Shown here piece by piece: positions 25,631-34,260 of a stretch of DNA of 64,000 nucleotides. The position numbers were made by a program, and so were the translations under genes. The stretch spans positions 1,488,001 through 1,552,000 of the forward strand of contig NZ_JAIKTS010000001.1 of NCBI RefSeq assembly GCF_023556335.1, written 5' to 3'. Under the pieces are notes generated by a model, which worked only from the letters and a program-made list of their open reading frames with translations, did not search any database and was not told the origin of the DNA. This DNA comes from Stenotrophomonas mori (GTDB lineage Bacteria > Pseudomonadota > Gammaproteobacteria > Xanthomonadales > Xanthomonadaceae). Positions within the stretch are counted from its first letter, which is position 1, and every line of letters starts with the position of its first letter.

Positions 25631-26428
25631 ATGACCCTGTCCATGGCCACGCCACCGTGGAGGGTCGACCTGAAGGCCGCGGCGGTGCTCGGCCTGGCCG
25701 GGGCACTGGCCACGGCCGTGCTATTCCCCTACCTGCTGCAGTTGATGCCGGAGACGCTGGAGCACGCGCCCTTGCCGCTTCCCCTGCTGGCGGCCGCACA
25801 GTCGCTGCAGGCGTTCATGCTGCTCGGGGCGCTGGCGCTGGCCGGCCTGCGGATGGGCCACCGGCTCGGCCTCGGCGCCCCGTGGCTGCAGCGCGCGTGC
25901 GGCGCGGAAGGGGAGACCTTGCCACGGCCTGCGGTGTCGCAGGCCCTCCTGCTGGGCATCGGTTCGGGCGCGCTGGTACTGCTGGGCGCGCACTGGATCG
26001 ACCCGTGGCTGCCTCCCATGGTCCATCCACCGAAGGCCACCCCCGCCGGCCTGTCCGCGCTCACCGGCCTGCTGGCGTCGCTCTACGGCGGCATCGTCGA
26101 GGAACTGCAGCTGCGCCTGTTCCTGATGACGCTGATGCTGTGGGTCGCCGCCCGGCTGCGCCGGCGCCTGCCCGGCGATACCGGCTTCCGCATCGCCCTC
26201 GTGCTCGCCGCCGTGCTGTTCGGTGCCGGCCACCTCCCGGCCGCCGCGCACCTGTGGGGGCTGGACACCATCGTCGTGCTGCGTACCCTCGTCCTCAACG
26301 CGCTGGTCGGCGGCGTCTGCGGCTGGCTCTACTGGCGCCGGGGGCTGGAGATGGCGATGCTCGCCCACTTCAGCGCCGACCTCGTGCTGCACATGCTTGC
26401 GCCGCTGCTGAGCGCAGCCGCGCCATGA
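25631..26428 (+). CDS. CPBP-family intramembrane metalloprotease
   Basis: A 265-residue membrane protein with about seven hydrophobic segments. The three CPBP (CAAX/Abi) motifs are present: GGIVEELQLRLF with the EExxxR glutamates, LFGAGHLP with a metal-binding His, and GLEMAMLAHFSADL with a second His. Members are Rce1-like intramembrane proteases; many bacterial ones act in bacteriocin immunity or signal processing, and the substrate here is unknown. The start at 25631 (MTLSMATPP) is the first after the previous small frame. A PH-domain membrane protein follows after 22 bases. Confidence 0.85.
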   Translation: MTLSMATPPWRVDLKAAAVLGLAGALATAVLFPYLLQLMPETLEHAPLPLPLLAAAQSLQAFMLLGALALAGLRMGHRLGLGAPWLQRACGAEGETLPRPAVSQALLLGIGSGALVLLGAHWIDPWLPPMVHPPKATPAGLSALTGLLASLYGGIVEELQLRLFLMTLMLWVAARLRRRLPGDTGFRIALVLAAVLFGAGHLPAAAHLWGLDTIVVLRTLVLNALVGGVCGWLYWRRGLEMAMLAHFSADLVLHMLAPLLSAAAP

Positions 26429-26450
26429 CCTTCCTGCAGGCATTCCCCTG

Positions 26451-27011
26451 ATGACAGCCCCATCACCGACACCGCAAGACCATCCGGTCGCCCCGCCCAC
26501 CGGCATGCCGATGCTGATCCTGTGGGCGATCCTGCTGGCGGCCATCGGAGGACCGCTGGCCGTGATGCTCGGCGACAAGGGACTGGCATATCTGGCGAGC
26601 GCCCGCGCGTGGCTCGGCCCGGCGCTGGTGTCGCTGACCGGCGTGGCGGTGAGCCTGGCCTACCTGCGCCGGCGCATCACGCTCGATGACGCCGGGCTGA
26701 CCATCCGCTCCACGTTCTATACCCGGACCGTCGCCATCGGCTCGCTGCGGCTGGAAAGCGCGCGCATCGTCGACCTGGCCGAACACGGCGAGCTGAAGCC
26801 GGCGCTCAAGACCAACGGCTACGGCCTGCCCGGCTTCCGCTCCGGCCACTACCGCATGCGCGACGGGGGCAAGGCGTTCTGCCTGATCACCGACCACAGC
26901 CGCGTGCTGTCGCTGCCGCTGCGCGATGGCTCACGGGTGCTGATCTCACCCGAACAGCCACGCGCCCTGCTCGCCGCCCTGGAACAGCGGGCCGGCAAAC
27001 CGGCACCGTAG
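26451..27011 (+). CDS. Two-helix membrane protein with bacterial PH-like domain
   Basis: A 186-residue protein: a Pro-rich start, two membrane helices (about 21-42 and 54-72), then a beta-rich domain (ITLDDAGLTIRSTFYTRTVAIGSLRLESARIVD, continuing to VLISPEQPRALLAAL) with the order of strands seen in bacterial PH domains. SPEQP-type endings are common in such domains. The role is unknown; it is probably co-transcribed with the CPBP protease just upstream. Confidence 0.72.
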   Translation: MTAPSPTPQDHPVAPPTGMPMLILWAILLAAIGGPLAVMLGDKGLAYLASARAWLGPALVSLTGVAVSLAYLRRRITLDDAGLTIRSTFYTRTVAIGSLRLESARIVDLAEHGELKPALKTNGYGLPGFRSGHYRMRDGGKAFCLITDHSRVLSLPLRDGSRVLISPEQPRALLAALEQRAGKPAP

Positions 27012-27228
27012 ACCGGCGACTGCCGCAGCGGCGGCGGACCTGGAGCGCCGGCGGAGAACCCCGCCCTCTGCTGGCTCTCCGTCGAGCCAGCAAGGACGCG
27101 TCGCCGGCCACGCATGCGGCCGATGACGCGGGAGGGCGCGCGCCGCACTATGCCTCCACGGCAGGACGCCGGCGGCGTGCGCCGTCCAGGCAATCGACAA
27201 CCCGCCGGCGATCCCCCAAGCTGGCCGC

Positions 27229-28023
27229 ATGCGCACCGCCCCCCGCCTGCTGCTCAACACCCCCGACATCGAACTGTGGCCGGGGGGGCTGCTGCGCGCG
27301 CGCAGCAGCCACGATGCACGCCTGCTGGCCCGCGCCCGCACCGTCCTGCGGCGCAAGCAGGACGGCCGCTACCTGGCGGCGCTGCTGCCGGAAGGGCTGA
27401 TGCCGATGGTCGAACGCCTCGCCCGCGAGCCCGGCATCGACGCCGCGCTGCAGCGTCTCGACGATCCGCTCCGCCGCCGCGGTACGCCCGCGGAAACGCT
27501 GCTGCCGCTGGACCGCCTCGACGAACACCTGCACCGGCTCGGGCTGGACGAAGGCTATGCCGACGCCAGCGGCCTGTCGCTGGTCGCCGAGCCGTCCTGG
27601 CTGTGCTTCGCCGGCCTGGACCGCTACCGCCGCGCGCTGTGGCTGACCCGTGCCGCCGCGCATGCCTGGCGGCGCCTGCGTACCGCCGCCGCCGCGGACG
27701 GCATCGTGCTGGATGCGGTCTCCGGCTACCGCAGCCATGCTTACCAACTGGGCATCTTCGAGCGCAAGCGCGCACGCGGACTGAGCGTGGCGGAGATCCT
27801 CACCGTCAATGCGGCGCCCGGCTACAGCGAACACCACGGCGGCAACGCGCTGGACATCGGCACGCCCGGCGAACCGCCGGCGGAAGAATCGTTCGAGCGC
27901 ACCCCGGCCTTCGCCTGGCTGCGGGCGCACGCCGGCGACGCTGGCTTCCACATGAGCTACCCTCGCGACAATCCACACGGCATCGTCTACGAGCCGTGGC
28001 ACTGGTGCTGGCGGGGAACCTGA
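27229..28023 (+). CDS. VanY/M15B-type D-alanyl-D-alanine carboxypeptidase
   Basis: A 264-residue protein whose C-terminal half has the M15 zinc peptidase motifs: VSGYRSHAYQ, PGYSEHHGGNALDIG (His and Asp ligands) and GIVYEPWHW (catalytic Glu and third ligand His). M15B enzymes trim the terminal D-Ala of peptidoglycan peptides. The N-terminal 140 residues are unlike the catalytic part and have no clear signal peptide, which is odd for a wall enzyme; the protein may be cytoplasmic and act on precursors or recycled peptides. Confidence 0.85.
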   Translation: MRTAPRLLLNTPDIELWPGGLLRARSSHDARLLARARTVLRRKQDGRYLAALLPEGLMPMVERLAREPGIDAALQRLDDPLRRRGTPAETLLPLDRLDEHLHRLGLDEGYADASGLSLVAEPSWLCFAGLDRYRRALWLTRAAAHAWRRLRTAAAADGIVLDAVSGYRSHAYQLGIFERKRARGLSVAEILTVNAAPGYSEHHGGNALDIGTPGEPPAEESFERTPAFAWLRAHAGDAGFHMSYPRDNPHGIVYEPWHWCWRGT

Positions 28024-28114
28024 TGACCCCCGCCGGCGCCGGCGATGACGGGCACGACGCCCGTCCGCAGGCGCCCGGCAGCGCTTACCCGCAATGGACA
28101 CAAGAGAGGATTCC

Positions 28115-28633
28115 ATGGACGGACACAATCCCTACGAACGCCCCGCCACCCCGGTGGCACCGCTCCCGACGCCACCGGAACGCGATGTCCCCGACAGCAT
28201 CACCGGCCCGATCCGCCAAGGCTGGATCGCCGCCTGCGTCGCCCTGGTGCTGGTCCTGCTCATCGCCCTGTACCACCTGGCCAACAACAGGCCCGAAGGG
28301 GCGGCGGCCTTCTTCATCGACCTGGTGGTCATCGCGGTGCTGGCCTTCGGCATCTACAAGCGCAGCCGTACCGCCGCCACGTTCATGGTACTGATGTCGG
28401 TGCTGCCGAAGCTGCTCCTGCTGGCCGTCGGCCAGTTCGACGGCCTGGTGTTCGGGCTGCTGTTCACGATCTTCTACTTCCGGGCGATGACCGCCACCTA
28501 CCGTTACCACCGCTTCGTCAGGAACTGGCGGCGCGCCCCGCCCGCCCCGCGCAGGTCGCTGGCCGACGACCCCGCGTTCAGTGGAGCGCCCCGGCATCCG
28601 GCCCCGGCTCCGGCACTCCCCGACGACGAATGA
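28115..28633 (+). CDS. Three-helix membrane protein of unknown function
   Basis: A 172-residue protein starting at 28115 behind the good Shine-Dalgarno AGAGAGGA; an upstream ATG at 28094 in the same frame has none. A Pro-rich N-terminus (MDGHNPYERPATPVAPLP) resembles that of DUF-type proteins beginning NPY.P. Membrane segments lie at about 40-58, 68-84 and 92-125, followed by a basic Pro-rich tail. I do not recognise the family. It is convergent with the DUF423 gene. Confidence 0.68.
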   Translation: MDGHNPYERPATPVAPLPTPPERDVPDSITGPIRQGWIAACVALVLVLLIALYHLANNRPEGAAAFFIDLVVIAVLAFGIYKRSRTAATFMVLMSVLPKLLLLAVGQFDGLVFGLLFTIFYFRAMTATYRYHRFVRNWRRAPPAPRRSLADDPAFSGAPRHPAPAPALPDDE

Positions 28634-28780
28634 ACCCGGCGGTACCCCCCGCCCAGAAGGGACGCTCAGGCTGATCGCTACCTGCCCGTCGGTGCATCCG
28701 CGCCCCTGTTCCCATGGGCCGGCGCACCGGCTCCGCCACCGGCGGCGGTTCGACCCCGCGTCCCTACCGTGGTGGTCGCG

Positions 28781-29149
28781 CTAGCGCTTCAATGCGCTGA
28801 GCGCCAACATCACCCAGCCCACCATCAGCGCGGTCCCTCCGGCTGGCGCCAGCCGCGTCGGCCAGAGTCCCAGCGCACCGCCTGCCACGCTGCCGGAAAA
28901 CAGCAGCACGCCCAGCAGCAGCACATAGAGCGCGACACGCGCGAAGCGGTTCAACGAGGTCGGCCCGAGTACCGCCAGCACCGCACCGTGACCGAAGGCG
29001 TACAGCGCGGCAGTGTCCAGGTGCGACTGCATCGACGGCCCGTCCGCCGCATGTGCGGCATAGGCCGACAGGCCCACCGCGGCCGCGGCCAACAGTCCCC
29101 CACAGACCCCCAGCAACGACGGTTTGCGTGCCCTTCTTTCCCCCAGCAT
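28781..29149 (-). CDS. DUF423 family membrane protein
   Basis: A 122-residue protein with four membrane helices and the DUF423 signature: GLSAYAAHA early, TAALYAFGHGAVLAV, then LLGVLLFSGSVAGGALG and LAPAGGTALMVGWVMLAL. Length is normal for the family (about 120). The family is widespread in the inner membrane without a proven function. The start at 29149 gives MLGERRARKPS. Confidence 0.88.
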   Translation of the reverse strand: MLGERRARKPSLLGVCGGLLAAAAVGLSAYAAHAADGPSMQSHLDTAALYAFGHGAVLAVLGPTSLNRFARVALYVLLLGVLLFSGSVAGGALGLWPTRLAPAGGTALMVGWVMLALSALKR

Positions 29150-29238
29150 CCTTCTTCCCCCGCGTAGCGACCGCCCTAGTGTGGCCCCAGGCCACCCGCA
29201 GCGGCAAACCCCGCCCCCCGCGGGCCGCCGGCCCCAAA

Positions 29239-29268
29239 AAAAACGCGCCGCAGGAGCGGCGCGTTTTC
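29239..29268. terminator. Bidirectional Rho-independent terminator
   Basis: ACGCGCCGC (29243-29251), loop AGGA, GCGGCGCGT (29256-29264), flanked by an A-run on the left and a T-run on the right. On the minus strand it lies 33 bases after the SRPBCC gene. Confidence 0.88.
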
Positions 29269-29300
29269 TGTATCTCGCTTCATCCTTCGCGACAGGGCGG

Positions 29301-30443
29301 TTACTTGACCGACCAGTACACGTCGTAGGTGCCGTCGGTGGTGAACGCCTTCTCGACGCCCCCCTCCCACGACTCGTACGGACGGTCGACCACTTCATGG
29401 CCGGCCGTGGTCGCCCAGGCACGCAGGGCATTGCGGGCCACGTCCAGACCCGCCATGTGGCCGGTGTAGGAGGCGAACGCCGAACGATGTTCCTTGGTGT
29501 GCACGTAGGTGACCGGGTTGCCCGACGGGATCTTGACGTCGAGCTCGCCGTTGGCCGCGGCGACTGCAGGGGCCTCGGCCTTGTCGTCCTTGTCGGCGTC
29601 GCCGTCCTTCTTGTCGCCCGCCGCGGCGCCGCTCTTCTTGCGGACCGGCTGGGCCACGTCGAAGGCATACTTCTCGGCGCCGAAGTCGGTGGTCACGATG
29701 CGCACCGGACCGGCCGCTTCCAGACCGTTGGCATCCATCGCACGCTTGATCCACTCCTGGTTGTCCTGGATCGACTTGCGGATGCTCTCGTTGCTGCGGT
29801 CGATGTTGCCGGCGTTGACCACCAGCAGGTCCTCGGCCGGGACGTCGACGAGCTTGAGGTCGGTCAACGGCGCTTCGGCGGCACGGTAGTCCACGTTCGG
29901 CACCGTCGCCAGCATGTTGGCCATCCGCGACAGGCCCATCTTCATGTCGTCGCCGATGTGGCGGCTGACATACAGGCCCGCATAGCGGCCGAACAGGTCG
30001 AAGCCGTAGTCGACCGAGTACTCCTGGGTGATCTTGACGTTGCGGTCGTTCTTGCCGGTCGGTTCCAGGGTGAAGGTCGTGACCTTGTCACGCCCCTTGC
30101 TCTGGTCCTCGATCGCGATCACCACGCGCTTGTTCTCTTCGCTGTCGGTGATCTCCCAGCTGCCCTTGCCCAGCGCGCCGTCGGTGGAGGCGTAGTCCAT
30201 GCGGGCGCCCTTGCCGGCGTCCGGGCCGCTGTACTTCAGCTCGATGCCCTTGTCACGCAGCACCAGCGGGTTCCAGTCCTTGAACCGACGCAGGCTGTTG
30301 ACCGTGTCGTACACGATCGTCATCTTGCGGTTGGTTTCAATGCTTTCGGAAATATGGCGCTCGCCGGGCAGGCAGACGCCGATGACGACGAACAGGCCAG
30401 CCACGATCCCCAAGGCGATCAGGAACTCGATAATACGGGTCAT
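29301..30443 (-). CDS. SRPBCC (polyketide-cyclase-like) protein with GyrI-like C-terminal half
   Basis: A 380-residue membrane-anchored protein. Residues 5-25 form one N-terminal membrane helix; about 30-180 is an SRPBCC/START-like fold (VNSLRRFKDWNPL, DYASTDGALGKGSWEI, TTFTLEPTGKNDRNVKITQEY). A charged low-complexity linker (GDKKDGDADKDDKAE, about 278-292) interrupts the second half, which looks like a GyrI-like ligand-binding domain (residues 190-380, ending TYDVYWSVK). Both domains usually bind hydrophobic ligands. The role is unknown. The ATG at 30443 has GGAG upstream. Confidence 0.75.
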   Translation of the reverse strand: MTRIIEFLIALGIVAGLFVVIGVCLPGERHISESIETNRKMTIVYDTVNSLRRFKDWNPLVLRDKGIELKYSGPDAGKGARMDYASTDGALGKGSWEITDSEENKRVVIAIEDQSKGRDKVTTFTLEPTGKNDRNVKITQEYSVDYGFDLFGRYAGLYVSRHIGDDMKMGLSRMANMLATVPNVDYRAAEAPLTDLKLVDVPAEDLLVVNAGNIDRSNESIRKSIQDNQEWIKRAMDANGLEAAGPVRIVTTDFGAEKYAFDVAQPVRKKSGAAAGDKKDGDADKDDKAEAPAVAAANGELDVKIPSGNPVTYVHTKEHRSAFASYTGHMAGLDVARNALRAWATTAGHEVVDRPYESWEGGVEKAFTTDGTYDVYWSVK

Positions 30444-30885
30444 TCAGGAGTCTCCGGGGCCGATCCCACGGCCGGGTTGATTGAAGCGAAGCCCCCATCC
30501 TATCAGGCTTTTCGCAGGTTGTTGACGGATTTGGCGCACCGGTTTCCGTGACCGATACGGGCATGCTGGCTGAAGCGCTTCAAGCGTAGCGCATCACCTC
30601 CACAACCATGTGCGATGCCGTGCGATTGCCCTGCCAGGAACGGGCCGGGACGGGAAATATTGTCGCTTCACTTGCCGCCTCCGCACCAGACACTGATTGG
30701 TTTCAATGGAAATGAGACCCGGGCGCCGTTCGTCCCCCGGGAGGTCCGCAATGCCCGGGCAGCGCGGGCGCGGTTGCGCCTGCCAGGCCCGCCCGGAACC
30801 GGACGGCCGCGGCCGCGTCCAGCACTGCGTGCGGCCGGCGGATGCCTGGCGTGCCACGGTGTGCCGGGCACCGGCAGCGCACCGC
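30444..30885. other. 442-base spacer without a supported gene
   Basis: Between the SRPBCC start and the response-regulator stop, both on the minus strand. It should hold the SRPBCC promoter. I see a perfect 12-bp palindrome TGAAGCGCTTCA at 30571-30582 and a slightly AT-rich stretch at about 30650-30720, but no convincing ORF, RNA gene or terminator. Confidence 0.5.
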
Positions 30886-31530
30886 TCATACCAGCTGCAA
30901 CTCGAAGGCCTTGAGCACCGCCCGGGTGCGGTCGCGCACGCCGAGCTTGCTCAGGATGTTGGAGACGTGGTTCTTGATGGTGCCCTCGGCCACGCCCAGC
31001 GAATTGGCGATCTCCTTGTTGGAGAACCCGGAGGCCATCAGCCGCAGGATCTCGGTCTCGCGGTCGGTCAGCGGATCCGGCCGGTCCAGGCTGACGAACT
31101 CGTTGCGCATGTGCTCCAGCCCGGACAGCAGCCGCTGGGTCACCGCCGGCTGCACCAGCGAGCCGCCGTCGGCCACGGTGCGGATCGCCCCGACCAGCTG
31201 CTCCAGGGTCACATCCTTGAGCAGGTAGCCCTTGGCGCCGGCCTTGAGTCCGGCCAGCACCAATTGGTCGTCGTCGAAGGTGGTCAGGATGATGGCCGGG
31301 GGCAGCTGGCCCAGCCGCGACAGGGTCTGCAGCGCCTCCAGGCCGGACATCACCGGCATGCGCATGTCCATCAGCACCACGTCCGGCGCCACCTCCGGGA
31401 TCATCTCCACCGCCTGGCGGCCATCGGTGGCCTCGGCCACCACCTCGATGCCATCGTCGAGCGCCAACAGCGAGCGGATCCCCTGCCGCACCAGGGTTTG
31501 GTCGTCGACCAGACAGACGCGGATCATCAC
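30886..31530 (-). CDS. NarL/LuxR-type response regulator
   Basis: A 214-residue two-component regulator. Receiver domain residues 1-120 with the acidic pair at residues 9-10, phosphoacceptor Asp55 (VVLMDMRMP) and Lys in GYLLKDV; LuxR-type helix-turn-helix at about 148-205 (LTDRETEILRLMASGFSNKEIA, TIKNHVSNILSKLG). Its start overlaps the stop of the sensor kinase by 4 bases, so both come from one transcript reading leftwards. The kinase resembles DesK-type sensors, so cell-envelope stress is a possible signal. Confidence 0.95.
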   Translation of the reverse strand: MMIRVCLVDDQTLVRQGIRSLLALDDGIEVVAEATDGRQAVEMIPEVAPDVVLMDMRMPVMSGLEALQTLSRLGQLPPAIILTTFDDDQLVLAGLKAGAKGYLLKDVTLEQLVGAIRTVADGGSLVQPAVTQRLLSGLEHMRNEFVSLDRPDPLTDRETEILRLMASGFSNKEIANSLGVAEGTIKNHVSNILSKLGVRDRTRAVLKAFELQLV

Positions 31531-32726
31531 TCCTCTCCTTGCAGCCCGGAGGCCAGCATCATATCGGTTGCCACCGGCAGCGAGACGCGAAGACGGAAGC
31601 CGCCGCCGCGCGAGGTCGCCACCTCCAGGTCGCCGCCGTGCTGCGCCAGCCGCTCGCGCATGCCACGCAGGCCATTGCCGGGCAGGATGGCATCCTGGTC
31701 GCTGCCGACGCCATCATCGCGGGCATCGATGACGATCCGGTCCTGCGCCCGCTCGACCCGGATCCACAGGTTGCGCGCGCCGGCATGGCGCACCGCGTTG
31801 GTGATGATCTCCTGCGTGCAGCGCAGCAGCACATGGGCGCGCTCCGGGTCCTCCACGCTGAGCGGGTCGTCCATGTCCAGGTGGATGTCCAGCGCCGGCA
31901 CCCGTTCGGCCAACGGGCGCATCGCCGCGGCCAGGTCGATCGCCCCGCTCTCGCGCAGCTGGCTGACCGCCTCGCGCACGTCGGTGAGCAGCAGCTTGGC
32001 CAGGGTGTGCGCCTGGCGCACATGCTCCTGCGCCTGGCCCTCGGTGATGTGCCCGGCCACTTCCAGGTTGAGGCTGAGCGCGGTCAGGTGGTGGCCGAGC
32101 AGGTCGTGCAGTTCGCGGGAAATGCGGGTGCGCTCGTTGACCCGCGCGCTCTCGGCCAGCAGCAGCCGGGTCGCCCGCAGCTCGGCATTGAGCCGGCGCT
32201 GCTCCTCGCGGGCCTGGGTCTGCTGCCGTGCCACCAGGCTGGTCACGAAGATGAACATGGAGAAGCCCGCATACAGCAGCGACTGCAGCAACGCCTCGAA
32301 CAGCGGCAGGCCCATGATCAGGTTGTAGACCGGCAGCACCGCCAGCTGGCTCAGCACCAGCCAGACGATGCCGACCCGCTTGCTCAGCAGCCACGGGATC
32401 ACGCCCGCGGCGACCATCAGCAGGATGCTCCCCAGCCCGGTGACGCTCAGGTAGCTCACCGCCAGGCCCGACAGCGTCAGCACCAGCAGCGCCAGCCGGT
32501 CGTACCAGTTGGTGTGGCCGCCGGCGTTCAGCCCGCGCGTCAGCCAGAAGTAGCAGCCGCCGAAGGAAAGGTAGGCCGCCAGCAGCCAGGTCGCCTCGCC
32601 CAGGCTCGGCGGCGGCTCGCCCTCGGCCGGCGCGTACTGGGTATAGAGCAACGGCAGGCTGACCAGGCCCCAGGTAAACAGGCCGGCCAGCCGCAGGACT
32701 CGGGTATGGCTGAGATATCCCAACAT
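31527..32726 (-). CDS. DesK/LiaS-like sensor histidine kinase
   Basis: A 399-residue kinase with six N-terminal membrane helices (about 10-165), a short coiled stretch rich in Arg/Glu, the HisKA_3 dimerisation motif with phosphoacceptor His in RTRISRELHDLLGHHLTAL (about residue 205), and an HATPase domain (CTQEIITNAVRHAGA, DARDDGVGSD, GNGLRGMRERL). No large periplasmic loop is seen, so the signal is probably sensed within the membrane. It pairs with the overlapping NarL-type regulator. Confidence 0.94.
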   Translation of the reverse strand: MLGYLSHTRVLRLAGLFTWGLVSLPLLYTQYAPAEGEPPPSLGEATWLLAAYLSFGGCYFWLTRGLNAGGHTNWYDRLALLVLTLSGLAVSYLSVTGLGSILLMVAAGVIPWLLSKRVGIVWLVLSQLAVLPVYNLIMGLPLFEALLQSLLYAGFSMFIFVTSLVARQQTQAREEQRRLNAELRATRLLLAESARVNERTRISRELHDLLGHHLTALSLNLEVAGHITEGQAQEHVRQAHTLAKLLLTDVREAVSQLRESGAIDLAAAMRPLAERVPALDIHLDMDDPLSVEDPERAHVLLRCTQEIITNAVRHAGARNLWIRVERAQDRIVIDARDDGVGSDQDAILPGNGLRGMRERLAQHGGDLEVATSRGGGFRLRVSLPVATDMMLASGLQGEE

Positions 32727-32875
32727 GCGGGCATGGTAAGGAGCGCGGTGCCTTCCCGGCCCCCGACGGAAGTCATGCCTGGCTGCCGCTCGCCGGCTCC
32801 CGGCAGGCCATGCGATAATCGCCGGCCAGCCCCTTTACCCGCTCGGGGCCGACCGTTTCACCCCACGGAGTCACA

Positions 32876-33466
32876 ATGTCGATTGTCATCCGCGACGTGC
32901 GCGAGCACGAGCTCGATTCCGTCCTGGCACTGAACAACAACGCTGGCCTGGCCATCCTGCCGCTGGATGCCGCCAAGATCCGCCGGTTCTACGAGACCGC
33001 CGAGTACTTCCGCATCGCCGAACGCGACGGCAACATGGCCGGCTTCCTGGTGGGCTACGGCAGCGACAGCGAGCACGACAGCTGCAATTTCGCCTGGTTC
33101 CAGCAGCGCTACCCGAGCTTCTTCTACATCGACCGCATCGTGGTCGCCAGCCGCCGCCGCGGCGGCGGTGTCGGCCGCGCGTTCTATGCCGATGCCCAGA
33201 GCTACGCGGAACTGCGCTACCCGCAGATGGCCTGCGAGGTGTTCCTCGACCATGGCGCCGATGCCGCGCTGCTGTTCCATGGCAGCTTCGGCTTCCGCGA
33301 GGTCGGGCAGAACACCATGCCCGAGGTCGACGTGCGCGCCAGCATGCTGCTCAAGGACCTGTGCAGCTACGGCTGGGTGAAGGAAACCTATGGCGAGAAC
33401 CTGCCCGACGTTCCTTGGGTGGGCCACACACGGCGGCCGCTCGCAGCGCGGCCGACGGGAACCTGA
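32876..33466 (+). CDS. GNAT-family N-acetyltransferase
   Basis: A 196-residue GCN5-type acetyltransferase. The acetyl-CoA site appears in FFYIDRIVVASRRRGGGVGRAFYADA; the beta-strand order before and after fits the GNAT fold, including the C-terminal LLFHGSFGFREVG. The substrate is unknown. It starts divergently from the sensor kinase, with GATAAT about 60 bases before the ATG as a possible -10 box, and ends 4 bases before minC, so it may be part of the min transcript. Confidence 0.88.
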   Translation: MSIVIRDVREHELDSVLALNNNAGLAILPLDAAKIRRFYETAEYFRIAERDGNMAGFLVGYGSDSEHDSCNFAWFQQRYPSFFYIDRIVVASRRRGGGVGRAFYADAQSYAELRYPQMACEVFLDHGADAALLFHGSFGFREVGQNTMPEVDVRASMLLKDLCSYGWVKETYGENLPDVPWVGHTRRPLAARPTGT

Positions 33467-33470
33467 ATAC

Positions 33471-34226
33471 ATGTCAGCAAATCCGGATTACGAACAGGCG
33501 GGCGAACTCAAGATCGGGCAGGTGGGCATCGCCAACCTGCGCGTGCGCACCCTCGATGTGCAGCGGCTGGTGCAGGAGATGCGCGAGCGCGTGGCGCGCG
33601 CGCCCAAGCTGTTCGGGCGCGCCGCGGTCATCCTCGACTTCGGCGGCCTGAGCCGCCCGCCCGATACCGCGACCGCGCAGGCACTGCTCGACGGACTGCG
33701 TGCGGCCGGCGTGCTGCCGGTGGCCCTGGCCTACGGCACCAGCGAGATCGAGCAGCTGTCCGTCCAGCTCGGGCTGCCGCTGCTGGCCAAGTTCCGCGCG
33801 CAGTACGAACGCGCCGACGGCGCCCCGGCCCCCGCCGCGCCGCGCCCGGCGCCGGCGCCCGCGCCGGTCCCGCCACCGCCGCCCGCACCCGTGGCGCAGC
33901 CCGGCCGCATGCAGCTGGGCGCGGTCCGTTCCGGCCAGCAGCTGTATGCCGACAACCGCGACCTGACCGTGCTGGCCACGGTCGGCGCCGGCGCCGAGGT
34001 GATCGCCGACGGCAGCATCCACATCTACGGCACCCTGCGCGGCCGCGCCCTGGCCGGCGCCCAGGGCAATACCGGCGCACGCATCTTCTGCCGCGACTTC
34101 CATGCTGAACTGGTCGCGATTGCAGGACGTTACAAGGTACTGGACGATATCCCGGACACCCTGCGCGGCAAGGCCGTGCAGGTCTGGCTGGAACAGGACC
34201 AGATCATGATCGCTGCGCTGGATTGA
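33471..34226 (+). CDS. minC: Septum site-determining protein MinC
   Basis: A 251-residue inhibitor of FtsZ assembly. The N-terminal domain (1-105, ILDFGGLSRPPDTATAQALLDGLRAAG) acts on FtsZ polymers; a long Ala/Pro linker (about 120-142) follows; the C-terminal beta-helix (about 150-251) with RSGQQLYADNRDLTVLATVGAGAEVIADGSIHIYGTLRGRALAGAQG binds MinD. First gene of the minCDE operon, with minD 34 bases downstream. Confidence 0.97.
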   Translation: MSANPDYEQAGELKIGQVGIANLRVRTLDVQRLVQEMRERVARAPKLFGRAAVILDFGGLSRPPDTATAQALLDGLRAAGVLPVALAYGTSEIEQLSVQLGLPLLAKFRAQYERADGAPAPAAPRPAPAPAPVPPPPPAPVAQPGRMQLGAVRSGQQLYADNRDLTVLATVGAGAEVIADGSIHIYGTLRGRALAGAQGNTGARIFCRDFHAELVAIAGRYKVLDDIPDTLRGKAVQVWLEQDQIMIAALD

Positions 34227-34260
34227 CGCAGCCCACCCCGAATCATTCAGGAGAAATCCT

